Source of the DNA: JAODBQ01 sp047602055
Lineage (GTDB): Bacteria > Actinomycetota > Acidimicrobiia > Acidimicrobiales > Ilumatobacteraceae
Length of the DNA: 64,000 nt
Reading direction: 5' to 3'
Assembly (NCBI GenBank): GCA_047602055.1
Contig: JASGIG010000001.1
Coordinates: 434,001 to 498,000 of the forward strand
The number at the start of each line of letters is the position of its first letter. Positions within the stretch are counted from its first letter, which is position 1. The position numbers were made by a program, and so were the translations under genes. Below the pieces are notes generated by a model that ran no database searches, was not told the origin of the DNA, and saw only the letters and a list, made by a program, of their open reading frames with translations. Shown piece by piece: positions 36,594-45,528 of the stretch.

Positions 36594-37076
36594 TCAGCCG
36601 CAGGCGCAGGTCACGAACGAGCCGCCGCCGGGCTGCGGGGTGCGCACGAGGCGGCACGTGCGGCCGGCGGCGCACTTGCCGAGGCACGTCAGCCGTCCGG
36701 TCCTGGTGAAGCCGAGGCTGCAGGTGTCCTCCTCGGCGATCGGGCGCTCGACCGGGTCCTTGCCGCGGAGGCACGAGCAGCCCGGCCCGAACGTGATCGT
36801 GCCGCCGACGCGCACCAGCTCCGGGATGCAGGCGACGCCCTCGCCGGACCCGGCCGCGCAGGCGAACCAGCCGGAGAAGCCCCCGAACGGGTCGGGGAGC
36901 ACGAACATGCCCTTGGCATCGGCGGCGATGCGGCGCTTCGACACCGCCATCGGCTCGCTGATCGCCGCCCACTGCTCGGCGGTGAAGTGGACGACGAGCG
37001 GCCCGTCGGGCAGCGGCTCGTCGAACACCTCGCGCGCCCGGCGGAACTCCGGCGTCGGCACTCGCTTGGCCACCAC
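36594..37076 (-). CDS. cysteine-rich protein of unknown function
   Basis: 160 residues. The amino half resembles nothing I recognise (FRRAREVFDEPLPDGPLVVHF). The carboxy half contains eleven cysteines, including CSC, CLGKC and CAC groupings, compatible with zinc or iron-sulfur binding. No signal peptide or membrane helix is seen, so disulfides would be unexpected if it is cytoplasmic. A strong ribosome-binding site (ggagggagg) lies upstream of two adjacent GTG codons (37076 and 37073); the second has better spacing. Single-gene transcript. Confidence 0.7.
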   Translation of the reverse strand: MVAKRVPTPEFRRAREVFDEPLPDGPLVVHFTAEQWAAISEPMAVSKRRIAADAKGMFVLPDPFGGFSGWFACAAGSGEGVACIPELVRVGGTITFGPGCSCLRGKDPVERPIAEEDTCSLGFTRTGRLTCLGKCAAGRTCRLVRTPQPGGGSFVTCACG

Positions 37077-37184
37077 GTCCTCCCTCCGGCGCGCCGATGC
37101 GACGCGCGTCGATGCGGCCCGATGGTCGCCGTTCGGGGCGACGGGGTCAACGTCCGATCGGGCAGTCGGCCAGGCGACGACGGA

Positions 37185-37190
37185 TACGCT
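37185..37190 (+). promoter_or_regulatory. -10-like element for the DksA-like gene
   Basis: TACGCT nine bases before the ATG at 37200. Confidence 0.45.
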
Positions 37191-37199
37191 CGCGCCCCG

Positions 37200-37409
37200 A
37201 TGAGTGAGCCCGAGGACGAGCCCGTCGCGGCAGCCGACACCGCCCCGCCGCTCGACGCCGAGCGCATCGAGCGCGATTTCGCCGACGTCGAGACGGCGCT
37301 GTCGCGCCTCGACGACGGCACGTACTGGACCGACGAGGTCACCGGCGAGCCCCTGGACGACGCGCTGCTGGCGTCGCGGCCGACGGCGCGCCGGAACGAC
37401 CCGGCGTGA
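37200..37409 (+). CDS. short DksA/TraR-like protein without zinc-finger cysteines
   Basis: 69 residues. The carboxy half DVETALSRLDDGTYWTDEVTGEPLDDALLASRPTA follows the line of the DksA/TraR zinc-finger segment (ALxRLxDGTYGxCxxCGxPIxxxRL) but has no cysteine. The amino half is acidic. It could be a degenerate or zinc-free relative that binds RNA polymerase, or simply a small adaptor. The gene ends one base before the kinase gene start, so the two are co-transcribed. Confidence 0.65.
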   Translation: MSEPEDEPVAAADTAPPLDAERIERDFADVETALSRLDDGTYWTDEVTGEPLDDALLASRPTARRNDPA

Positions 37410-37410
37410 G

Positions 37411-38791
37411 GTGAGTCAGCGCAGCGTCCGCCTCCAGCGCACGCTGCGGGTCTGGCGGCTGACCGCCCGCAACGGGGTGCGCTACGCCACGCACCGAGTG
37501 CGCCGCCTCGTGGCTCGCGACGAGGAGCGGCGCAGCGAGCTGGACGACCGCTTCGCGATCCGCAGCAGCGAGGACGTCGCCCGCGAGCTGGGCGAGATGA
37601 AGGGCGCGCTGATGAAGTTCGGGCAGCTGCTCAGCTTCATCGTCGAGGTGCTCCCCGAGGACGCCCAGCGCGCCCTCGCCTCGCTGCAGTCCGACGCCCC
37701 GCCGATGGCGCCCGAGGCCGCCGCCGCGGTCGTGCGCACCGAGCTGGGCGCCGCGCCGGAGAAGGTGTTCCTCGACTGGTCGCCGGAACCCGTCGCCGCG
37801 GCGAGCGTCGGCCAGGTGCACCGCGCCGTCACCCGCGACGGGCGCCGGGTGGCCGTCAAGGTCCAGTACCCGGGCGTCGGCGACGCGATCGAGAGCGACC
37901 TCGACAACGCCGAGGGCCTGTACCGGCTGTTCGGCGCGTTCGCCCTGAAGGGCCTCGACGCCAAGGCGCTCGTCGACGAGCTGCGCGCCCGGATGCGCGA
38001 GGAGCTGGACTACACGATCGAGGCGGCCAACCAGGCGGAGTTCGCCGTCCACTTCGACGGCCATCCGTTCGTGCACATCCCCGACGTCAACCCGGCGACG
38101 AGCACTCGACGCGTGCTGACCACGGCCTGGGTCGACGGCATCACGTTCGACGAGCTGGCGCGCACGGCCGATGCCGCGGCCAAGCGCCGTGCCGGCGAGA
38201 CGATCTGGCGCTTCGCCCAGCACGCCGTCCATCACCTCGGGGCGTTCAACGGCGACCCGCACCCGGGCAACTACCGCTTCGACCGCCACGGCAACGTCAC
38301 GTTCCTCGACTTCGGGCTCGTCAAGCGCTGGACGCACGGCGAGTGGGCGCAGCTCGAGCCGAGCCTCGACGCGATCGTCGTGCACCGCGACCCGGAGCGG
38401 CTCGTCGACGCGATGGAAACGGTCGGCTTCCTCCAGCCCGGCCACGGCCTGGCCCCGCAGGCGGTCTACGACTACGTCAGCGCGCCGTACGTGCCGTACC
38501 TCAGCGACGAGTTCACGTTCACCCGCACGTTCGTCCGCGACGCGCTGACGCGGGTGGCCGATCTCAAGGGACCGCACGCCGCGGTGATCGCCAAGCTGAA
38601 CATGCCGGCGAGCTTCGTGATCCTCGACCGCGTGGTGTGGGGCGTCGAGCGCGATCCTCGGCAAGCTCGAGGTCACCGGCCCCTGGCGGGCCATGCTCAT
38701 GGAATACCGCCACGGCGGCCCGCCCGCCAGCGACCTCGGCATCGCCGAAGCTGAGTGGTGGAGCACCCGCCCGGCCCACGCCGTCCGCTGA
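37411..38791 (+). CDS. ABC1/AarF (UbiB-like) atypical kinase (frameshifted in this sequence)
   Basis: From GTG 37411. The family motifs are present: the KxGQ block GALMKFGQLLS, the Ala-rich nucleotide loop AAASVGQVHRA, VAVKVQYPG, the catalytic GDPHPGNY and FLDFGLVK. The frame is lost near 38650 after VVWGV; the next frame gives SAILGKLEVTGPWRAMLMEY and ends at 38791. One extra G in gtcgagcgcg explains it. The rebuilt protein has about 459 residues. Family members act in isoprenoid quinone or lipid homeostasis; here the substrate is unknown. Confidence 0.85.
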
Positions 38792-38820
38792 CCCGCGCCG
38801 GCGCCACGCACGACCGACCC

Positions 38821-39105
38821 TCAGCGCAGTGGGAGGTAGCGGACCTGGCCGTCCCACTCGCCGTCGAGGCTCGCTTGTGCGACCATCGTGAGCTGAACGA
38901 TCGCATTGCCGATCGGCATCGTCGCCCTGTCATGCGTCAGCAGGACACGGCCTTGCGCGGCTGCCCACTCGAGCACGGCTGGGTCGTCAGCGGTTCGCAG
39001 ACCGACGTCTTGGATTCGCACGATGTCGAGGTGATCGCAGCGCCGTTGCATGCCCGTGATGATCCTGCGGTTGAAGTTCTCGTCGGTAACGAACCCGATC
39101 GTCAC
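38821..39105 (-). CDS. DUF5615 PIN-like toxin, probably shortened
   Basis: 94 residues from GTG 39105, which overlaps the antitoxin stop in the repaired frame (GTGA). FVTDENFNRRI carries the amino-terminal acidic residues and LLTHDRATMP the second acidic motif of DUF5615. The ending EWDGQVRYLPLR is typical. Between TMP and IGNAIVQL about 25 residues of the usual sequence are missing, as though two similar MP sites had recombined. Activity is doubtful. Confidence 0.7.
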   Translation of the reverse strand: MTIGFVTDENFNRRIITGMQRRCDHLDIVRIQDVGLRTADDPAVLEWAAAQGRVLLTHDRATMPIGNAIVQLTMVAQASLDGEWDGQVRYLPLR

Positions 39106-39432
39106 GTGTCGAATCGAGCCTGCAGGCGCGCCCGGAGACCGCGAGGCGGGAACGTCTCCTCGAGCGCGCGACTGCGTCGCGTCACCGACACGGGCACGCT
39201 CGCTGAGATACCGCTGGACGGCACCGCGGTGGCGCACCGAGTAGGTCAGGACGGCGTAGATGTCGCCGAGCTCGACCGACGGATACTGCTCGTGGATCTC
39301 TTCGGGCGTATCGCCGCGATCGAACGCCGCCACCAACGTGTCCAGCGTGACCCGGGTTCCGCCGACGCGGAAGGTGCCGTGCTCGTCCATGACGAGTGGG
39401 ACTGGCTCGGCCTGCACCACGATCGACACCAT
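39102..39432 (-). CDS. DUF433 antitoxin (frameshifted in this sequence)
   Basis: From ATG 39432 with a ggaggt ribosome-binding site. The DUF433 helix-turn-helix core is clear (FRVGGTRVTLDTLVAAFDRGDTPEEIHEQYP ... GDIYAVLTY). After YLSERAR the frame degrades. The neighbouring frame gives SRALEETFPPRGLRARLQARFD, the usual charged tail, and ends at 39102, overlapping the toxin start. A single-base indel near 39185-39215 is implied. Read uncorrected, antitoxin and toxin appear as one fused 205-residue frame. Confidence 0.65.
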
Positions 39433-39549
39433 GACCACCTCCGACTGAGAGAGTACCTGTCACACATGCGCGGCAACCTCCGCTGACCCTCCGGTCAATA
39501 CCGCGCGGTACGCTTCGGCGCAGGACGCCGTCGAGACCAGGGGGACCAC

Positions 39550-40221
39550 GTGGCCGATCCGTACAAGCCGAGAGCACCGTTCGCGCCGTGGGACCGGCGG
39601 GAGCTGCCCGGGCTGTTCGACGTCGAGGAGTCGGCGCGGCGCGTCGGCAACTACAAGTGGGCCGAGATGAAGCTGTTCGAGGCGCTCGGCGGCTGGGTGG
39701 CCACCGTGCCCGAGCTGGACGTGAAGATGCGCCTCGGCACCCACTGCTACAAGCACGCATGGCACGCCGAGCTGTGGCACAAGCGCCTCCCCGAGCTGCG
39801 CGAGATGAACCCCGACCGCCTCACCCAGCCGGCCAACGACGCGCTCGTCCGCTTCGTCGAGGCGATGACCGAGCCGGAGGCGCCGGAGCTGACGATCGAG
39901 AAGCTCGTCGGCGTCTACCGCGTGTTCATCCCGCACTTCGTCGCCGCCTACACGTTCCACAAGAACAACACCAGCCAGATCACCGACGCCCCGACGCTCC
40001 GCTCGCTGCACTTCATCCTGCAGGACGAGCACGACGACTGGCGCGAGGGCGAGATGCTCCTGCAGTCGCTGATCGAGACGCCCGAGGAGGTCGACCGCGC
40101 CGTCGCCCACCAGGCCAGGCTGCAGAAGCTGATGCTCGAAGCCGGCGGGATCGCCGGACCCGGTTCCATCGGACAGATCGCCGCAGGTCCGCTGACGGCC
40201 ATCCAGAACGGAGGCAACTGA
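39550..40221 (+). CDS. ferritin-like protein, first of a pair
   Basis: 223 residues from GTG 39550 behind an aggggga site. Helical, with possible di-iron ligands in WAEMKLFEALG, CYKHAWHAELWHKRLPELRE and ILQDEHDDWREGEML, the Glu/ExxH pattern of ferritin-like folds. The stop overlaps the next ATG (TGATG), so the two ferritin-like genes are coupled. Function unknown; oxidation, hydroxylation or metal storage are all possible. Confidence 0.7.
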   Translation: MADPYKPRAPFAPWDRRELPGLFDVEESARRVGNYKWAEMKLFEALGGWVATVPELDVKMRLGTHCYKHAWHAELWHKRLPELREMNPDRLTQPANDALVRFVEAMTEPEAPELTIEKLVGVYRVFIPHFVAAYTFHKNNTSQITDAPTLRSLHFILQDEHDDWREGEMLLQSLIETPEEVDRAVAHQARLQKLMLEAGGIAGPGSIGQIAAGPLTAIQNGGN

Positions 40222-41160
40222 TGCGCACGTACTTCCCGGTCGAGGAGCTGGCCCGCGACGAGCGGTTCAGCAAGATCACGATGGCCCAGCGGATGGCCGA
40301 TGCGCGCACCGTCGTCGGGCGCACCACTGGCACCGAGGAGTCGGCGAAGCCGAAGCGCAACAACAACCGCCTGGTGCCGTCGCGGCCCGACGCCAGCGAC
40401 GCGGCCCGCGGGCTGATGCACGGCATCTTCGTCGGCGAGATCCAGGCACTCGAAGGCGCCGGGCGGACCTGCCACGACTTCGCCGTCAGCAACGTGCCCG
40501 GCACCGGGCCGACCGGGGCCGACAGCAACCCGACCACCGGCAACACCGTGCCGTTCGCGTTGAAGCTGGACATGGCCCGCCAGGCGTGGGACGAGGCCCG
40601 TCACGTCGAGATCAGCGTCAAGCTCAGCGACTGGATGGGCACCGAGATCGGCCAGTTCGCCGAGAACACCGTCCTGTTCGAGGCCGCCTGCAGCACGGAC
40701 CCGGTGCTGCGCCTGGCCGGCGTCAACCGCGCCCTGGAGGGCCTGGCCATCGACGTGTTCACGACGATGAAGGACTTCGGCGATCTCGCCGGCGATCCGT
40801 TCCTCGAGTTCTGCGAGGACTGGATGCTCGCCGACGAGGTGACCCACGTGAAGATGGGCAGCGACTGGCTGCGCAAGGTCACCGAGCAGGACCCGGAGCG
40901 GCGCAAGCGGGCGCTGGAGTTCCAGAGCGTCGTCGACAAGATGTTCAGCTTCGGCGGCACCCGCAGCGACAGCGAGGAGTCGCCGATCGGCCTGGCCCGC
41001 CGCTTCCGCGAGCTGGCCGGGTTCACCGACGGCGAGGTCGCCGACATCGCCGAGGTCAGCATGGCCGCCCTGCACGAGTCGAAGGCCCAGGTCCAGGCGT
41101 TGCGGGCGAAGGCCACCGAAGAGCTGCGCCGCCCGCCTCGCCGAGAACGCCGCTTCATGA
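40221..41160 (+). CDS. ferritin-like DUF455-type protein (frameshifted near its end in this sequence)
   Basis: About 312 residues after repair. Carries KLDMARQAWDEARHVEIS and WMLADEVTHVKMGSDWLRKV, the two ExxH iron-site motifs of the DUF455 ferritin-like family, and ALEGLAIDVFTTMKDFGD between them. Near 41130 one extra base in cgccgcccgcctcg throws the frame. The neighbouring frame gives RLAENAAS and a TGA at 41158-41160 that overlaps the next ATG. Read uncorrected, the gene appears fused to its neighbour. Confidence 0.75.
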
Positions 41161-41723
41161 GCGGCACGGTCACCGTCGCGCCGGAGACGTTCGCGTTCGT
41201 CGACTACGACGCCGCGCTGATCCGGCGCGTCGCCGAGCAGCTCGTCGACGCGCTCGACATCGACCGCCCGGTGATCGTCACCGTCGACGAGAGCACGCCG
41301 CTGGCGCGGATCACCGTCGACGTCGGCCAAGAAGCCGGTGCAGCGATCGCCGTGCACGCCGACAGCGGCGCGTTCGAGGACACCCGCCGGCCGCGCCAGC
41401 AGAGCGAGGTGGCCACGGCGACGTCGCTCGGCCGGGTCCTGCACCGCGCCGCCGACCGCCTGTCCGGCGGCTTCGGCGAGGCGCCACCCGACAACGAGCT
41501 GACGCTGGCGCAGCTGGCCGCGTGGGAGACGTACTGCGTGGGGCGCATCGCTCGGCTCGGCACCCCGGTCAACGAGCAGCGCTGGCGGTACAACTTCCGC
41601 AACCGCCACGGCTTCAGCGACGTCGCCGACGCGGCGTTCGACGAGCTGTGGCACAGCGACGGCCTGACCTGGCCGCAATTGCTGTCGATCAGCGAGCGCG
41701 CCGCCGGCGTGGTCGCCGCCTGA
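41157..41723 (+). CDS. unknown protein encoded with the ferritin-like pair
   Basis: 188 residues from ATG 41157 (ATGA overlap with the ferritin-like gene). A mixed alpha/beta amino half (VIVTVDESTPLARITVDV) is followed by a helical, aromatic-rich part (WETYCVGRIARLG, WRYNFRNRHGF). No membrane segment or cofactor motif is seen. It is probably a partner of the two ferritin-like proteins. Confidence 0.7.
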   Translation: MSGTVTVAPETFAFVDYDAALIRRVAEQLVDALDIDRPVIVTVDESTPLARITVDVGQEAGAAIAVHADSGAFEDTRRPRQQSEVATATSLGRVLHRAADRLSGGFGEAPPDNELTLAQLAAWETYCVGRIARLGTPVNEQRWRYNFRNRHGFSDVADAAFDELWHSDGLTWPQLLSISERAAGVVAA

Positions 41724-41766
41724 CAGCGGCGGTCCCGCGCCCCGTCCCACCCGCACTGCCCCGTCG

Positions 41767-41807
41767 TGTCGCGCCCCGACCGTCATCTCTCCGGTCACGA
41801 CGCGACA
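41767..41807. repeat. family D hairpin, copy 5
   Basis: TGTCGCG-cccc-GACCGT ... CCGGTC-acga-CGCGACA in the gap between the ferritin-like cluster and the epoxide hydrolase gene. Confidence 0.65.
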
Positions 41808-41843
41808 AGATGCCACCTTCCGCCACCGATCTCAGGAGTCCTC

Positions 41844-42842
41844 ATGACCTGGCCCGCATCCGTCCGAACGTCGCGCATCGCCACCAACGGCGTCGACCTC
41901 GTCGTCCACGAGACCGGCGACCCGGCGAACCCGACGGTGCTGCTGTGCCACGGCTTCCCCGAGCTGGCCTACTCGTGGCGCCACCAGATGGAGCCGCTCG
42001 CCGCCGCTGGCTACCACGTCGTCGCCCCCGACCAGCGCGGCTACGGCGCCTCGACGGCGCCCCGTGACGTCGCCGCCTACGGCATCGAGCAGCTCACCGG
42101 CGACCTCGTCGGCCTGCTCGACCACTACGGCAAGGACGATGCCGTCTGGGTCGGCCACGACTGGGGCGCTCTGATCGTGTGGGACGCGGCCCGCCTCCAC
42201 GCCGACCGGATGAAGGCGGTGCTGGCCGTCAGCGTCCCGTTCGTCGAATGGCCGGCACGACCGTCGGACCTGTGGCGGGCGGCCTTCGGCGACCGCTTCT
42301 TCTACATGCTGTACTTCCAGCAGGTCGGCCCGCCCGAGGCCGAGCTCGACGCCGACCCCCGGCACACCATGGCTTCCACCCTGTACGGCGCCAGCGGCCG
42401 CGGGTTCACGTCACGCCCGCCGGCCACCGAGCTGCCGCCGATGGAGGGGACCGGCTTCCTGACGATGATGCCGCCGGTCCCGGCGCTGCCGTTCCCCGGT
42501 CCCGAGGGTGGCTGGCTCGACGAGGCCGATCTCGACGTGTACACCGAGGGCTTCACCACCAGCGGCTTCTTCGGCCCGGTCAGCTACTACCGCAACCTCG
42601 ACGCCAACTACGCATTGCTGCAGGGCCGCGGCCCGGAGCTGGTGACGATGCCGAGCGGGTTCGTCACCGGCGAGGACGACCCGGTGCGCCAGATGGACCT
42701 CGGCGGCATCGAGCGAATGACCGCGGCGCTCCCGGACTTCCGCGGCGGCACGCTCCTGCCCGGCGGCCACTGGGTGCAGCAAGAAGCCCCGGCGGCGTTC
42801 AACGAAGCACTGCTCGCCTTTCTCGAGGAGGTTCGGTCGTGA
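41844..42842 (+). CDS. epoxide hydrolase, alpha/beta fold
   Basis: 332 residues; the ATG follows a caggag site. Soluble epoxide hydrolase motifs are present: HGFPE (oxyanion hole), the nucleophile Asp106 in GHDWGA, lid tyrosines in FYMLYFQQ and SYYRNL, and the catalytic His in GGHWVQQE. It opens epoxides to diols through an alkyl-enzyme intermediate. The stop overlaps the GTG of the dehydrogenase gene, so the diol or a related alcohol may be the next enzyme's substrate. Confidence 0.92.
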   Translation: MTWPASVRTSRIATNGVDLVVHETGDPANPTVLLCHGFPELAYSWRHQMEPLAAAGYHVVAPDQRGYGASTAPRDVAAYGIEQLTGDLVGLLDHYGKDDAVWVGHDWGALIVWDAARLHADRMKAVLAVSVPFVEWPARPSDLWRAAFGDRFFYMLYFQQVGPPEAELDADPRHTMASTLYGASGRGFTSRPPATELPPMEGTGFLTMMPPVPALPFPGPEGGWLDEADLDVYTEGFTTSGFFGPVSYYRNLDANYALLQGRGPELVTMPSGFVTGEDDPVRQMDLGGIERMTAALPDFRGGTLLPGGHWVQQEAPAAFNEALLAFLEEVRS

Positions 42843-43933
42843 AGGTCACCGCCGCGGTCATCCGCGACCCCCAGGCCCCCTACTCGATCGAACAGCTCGA
42901 TCTGCGCGAGCCCGGGCCGGGAGAGGTGCTCGTCAAGATCGCCGGCGTCGGGATGTGCCACACCGACGTCCTGCCGCGCATTCCCGACCTCGGCCTGCCG
43001 CTGCCGATGGTCTGCGGCCACGAGGGATCCGGCGTCGTCGAGGCCGTCGGCCCAGGCGTCACCGCCGTCGCGCCCGGCGACCACGTCGTCATGTCCTACG
43101 ACTCGTGCGGCGCCTGCACCAACTGCCGGACCGGCCACCCGGCCTACTGCGAGACGTTCATGCTCCGCAACCTGACGGGCTTCCGCACCGATCTCACCTC
43201 ACCGCTCAGCTCCGGCGACGAGACGATCGCCGGTTCGTGGTTCGGCCAGTCGTCGTTCGCCTCGCACTCGCTGGCCACCGAACGCAACGTCGTCAAGGTC
43301 GCCGACGACCTGCCGCTGGAGCTGCTCGGCCCGCTCGGCTGCGGCCTGCAGACCGGCGCCGGCTCCGTGCTCGTGGCGATGAAGGCCCGGCCCGGCACGA
43401 GCATCGCCGTGTTCGGCACCGGCGCGGTGGGCATGTCCGCGGTGATGGCTGCGAAGGTCGCAGGGTGCGCCACGATCGTCGGCGTCGACCTCAACGAGGC
43501 CCGCCTGCAGCTGGCCCGCGAGCTCGGCGCGACGCACACGTTCAACGGCGCCGACCCCGACCTCGCCGACCAGCTGCTGTCGCTCACCGGCGACGGGCTG
43601 CAGTACGCCTTCGACACCACCGGCGTCCCCGACGTGATCCTGACGGCGATCGGCGCCCTGCGCCAGACCGGGACGTGCGGCCTCGTCGGCGTGCAGATCG
43701 CACCGCTGGAGATCGCACCGAACGCCCTCGCCGCCGGCAAGAACGTGATGGGCATCCTCGAGGGCGATGCGATCCCGCAGGTGTTCATCCCCGAGCTGAT
43801 CGCCCTGTGGCGCCAGGGGCGCTTCCCGTTCGAGCGCCTGATCGGGACGTTCGCCTTCGAGGACATCGACCGGGCCGAGCAATCGTCCCTGTCGGGCGAG
43901 ACGATCAAGCCGGTCCTGTCCGCCCCGACGTGA
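42839..43933 (+). CDS. zinc-dependent alcohol dehydrogenase (MDR family)
   Basis: 364 residues from GTG 42839. Catalytic zinc ligands are in GMCHTD, CGHEGSG and LGCGLQTG. The structural zinc lobe is CGACTNCRTGHPAYC, and the NAD-binding loop is GTGAVGMSAVMAAK with an acidic VGVDLNE following it, which favours NAD over NADP. It resembles aryl-alcohol or S-(hydroxymethyl)-type dehydrogenases. It is co-translated with the epoxide hydrolase. Confidence 0.93.
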   Translation: MKVTAAVIRDPQAPYSIEQLDLREPGPGEVLVKIAGVGMCHTDVLPRIPDLGLPLPMVCGHEGSGVVEAVGPGVTAVAPGDHVVMSYDSCGACTNCRTGHPAYCETFMLRNLTGFRTDLTSPLSSGDETIAGSWFGQSSFASHSLATERNVVKVADDLPLELLGPLGCGLQTGAGSVLVAMKARPGTSIAVFGTGAVGMSAVMAAKVAGCATIVGVDLNEARLQLARELGATHTFNGADPDLADQLLSLTGDGLQYAFDTTGVPDVILTAIGALRQTGTCGLVGVQIAPLEIAPNALAAGKNVMGILEGDAIPQVFIPELIALWRQGRFPFERLIGTFAFEDIDRAEQSSLSGETIKPVLSAPT

Positions 43934-44002
43934 ACGGCGTCATCAGCGCGGCGACCGCACCGACCGGTCGTCGCGCCGGCGCCTGCACTGCTCGCCTACG
44001 CC

Positions 44003-44440
44003 GTGGCACCAGCCGTCCGGCGACCGGCACCAGCGGTGACCATGCTCGTCGCTGGGTTCTGCTCCGCCGGCTGTGCCGGGCTGGTGGTGGCGAGCCACAC
44101 GGGGCCATCGGCCGGCCTGGATGGCACCGGAGGTGTCGCCGTCCTCCTCGGCGGCGCGGTCTTCGCGTCGGTGCTGTGGATCGTCGTGTGGACCGACACG
44201 CGACCGCAGACCGCCCGGCTACGACACGTCACGGTCCTGGCCGTCGGCGTGCCCAACGGACTGTTCGGGCTGGCGTTCCTGATCCTCGCCGCACCCGACG
44301 CCGACCGCGCCGATCGACTGCAGCCGCCGGCGTCGATCCAGACCGGTCCGCCCGGCACCGTCGGTGATCAGCCGCATCGGGCAAACGGACCGGGCGCCCG
44401 GTCGACAACTGGATCAGCGTTCCGTCCTGGTGCACGATGA
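44003..44440 (+). CDS. small membrane protein of unknown function
   Basis: 145 residues from GTG 44003; ATG 44042 is equally plausible as start. Three hydrophobic helices are visible (about residues 12-31, 44-63 and 75-97) and the carboxy tail is polar and low in complexity. No family recognised. It follows the dehydrogenase by 69 bases, possibly in the same transcript. A 25-codon frame overlapping its stop (44437-44514) is too short to judge. Confidence 0.45.
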   Translation: MAPAVRRPAPAVTMLVAGFCSAGCAGLVVASHTGPSAGLDGTGGVAVLLGGAVFASVLWIVVWTDTRPQTARLRHVTVLAVGVPNGLFGLAFLILAAPDADRADRLQPPASIQTGPPGTVGDQPHRANGPGARSTTGSAFRPGAR

Positions 44441-44529
44441 TCCGAGCGATCAGCCTGCGCACCGGCCAACCGCTGCAACGCCTGGCCGAGCGGCACTGGC
44501 GCGCCAGCCGCTGACCGCCGCGGCGGCGA

Positions 44530-45402
44530 CTACCGCGACTGGAGCTTCGACAGCAGGCGGAGCATCTCCAGGTACAGCCACACGAGCGTGGTGGTGAGGC
44601 CGAACGCCGCGTACCACTCCATCCCCTTGGGCAGGCCGGCGGCGGCGCCCTTCTCGATGAAGTCGAAGTCGATCGCCAGCATCATCGCCGCCAGCCCGGC
44701 GGCGAGGATCGAGAAGCCGATGCTCAGCAGGCTCGTCGAGTTCAGGAAGCTGGAGCCGGAGCGCCCGCCGGTGAACAGGAAGATCATGAACGACACGAAG
44801 TAGAAGGCCATCAGGCCTATCGTCGCGGTGATGACGATCCGCTTGAACCGGTCGGTGACCTTGAGGATCCTCGTCTTGTAGAGCACGAGCATCACGGCGA
44901 ACACGCCGAGCGTGGCGCCGATCGCCTGGACGACGATGCCGTTCTGGAACTCCTCGTAGGCACGGGAGATCACCCCGAGGAAGAACCCGTAGGCCAGGGC
45001 GTAGACCGGCCCGAGGTACTTGGCCATCAGCGGCTTGAAGTGCACGGCGATCGCGCAGCCGAAGCCGACGAGGATGGCGACGATGGCGAGCATCGGGAAG
45101 CTGCTGCTGGCACCGTCCTGGTAGGGCTTGGGCCCGAGGAACCAGCCGGCGGTGGCCGAGGCGAGCAGGATCGCCAGCAGCACCGCTGTGGCGCTGATCG
45201 TCCCGCCGACGGTCATCACGCCCGAGCGCCACGTGCTGATCGGACCGTCGTCGATCGGGGGGACGTACGTACCCTGCTGGCCGGCACCCGGAGCCGGCCA
45301 GACCGACGTGGAGCGCTGCGCCATGTCGGGCGCCGCGGGGGCGGCCCAACCGGCCTGCGACGCTTCCTTCATCGCCTTGTCGTTGAGGAATGGGTTGGCC
45401 AC
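44530..45402 (-). CDS. Bax inhibitor-1 / YccA family membrane protein
   Basis: 290 residues from GTG 45402 with a ggaggtc ribosome-binding site. After a soluble Pro-rich amino terminus of about 65 residues there are seven hydrophobic helices. The late segment AAGLAAMMLAIDFDFIEKGA with its paired acidic residues, and the terminal WYAAFGLTTTLVWLYLEMLRLL, are typical of the BaxI-1 (PF12811) branch of actinobacteria. Proposed role is membrane ion leak or protease control. Confidence 0.92.
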   Translation of the reverse strand: MANPFLNDKAMKEASQAGWAAPAAPDMAQRSTSVWPAPGAGQQGTYVPPIDDGPISTWRSGVMTVGGTISATAVLLAILLASATAGWFLGPKPYQDGASSSFPMLAIVAILVGFGCAIAVHFKPLMAKYLGPVYALAYGFFLGVISRAYEEFQNGIVVQAIGATLGVFAVMLVLYKTRILKVTDRFKRIVITATIGLMAFYFVSFMIFLFTGGRSGSSFLNSTSLLSIGFSILAAGLAAMMLAIDFDFIEKGAAAGLPKGMEWYAAFGLTTTLVWLYLEMLRLLSKLQSR

Positions 45403-45528
45403 GATCGACCTCCTGCGACCACCGGCCGCCGTGGGGGACGGTCTCGAACCGTCGTGTCCTCGCGAACGTTATCCAGAGCGACTCCGTCGCTGTGCGCGAC
45501 GATGGTAAAGAGTTCGTCGGGAGGAAGC

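Noticed and set aside
38821..39438. A single fused DUF433-DUF5615 protein
   Set aside because: A shifted frame gives the normal antitoxin tail and a GTGA overlap with the toxin start, so two genes with a frameshift fit better than a natural fusion.
40221..41723. A 500-residue fusion of the ferritin-like protein with the next protein
   Set aside because: The neighbouring frame supplies a natural ending and an ATGA overlap, so an extra base at about 41130 is more likely.
44437..44514. A 25-codon frame overlapping the end of the small membrane protein
   Set aside because: Too short, no hydrophobic or conserved pattern and no ribosome-binding site; the ATGA overlap alone is not enough.
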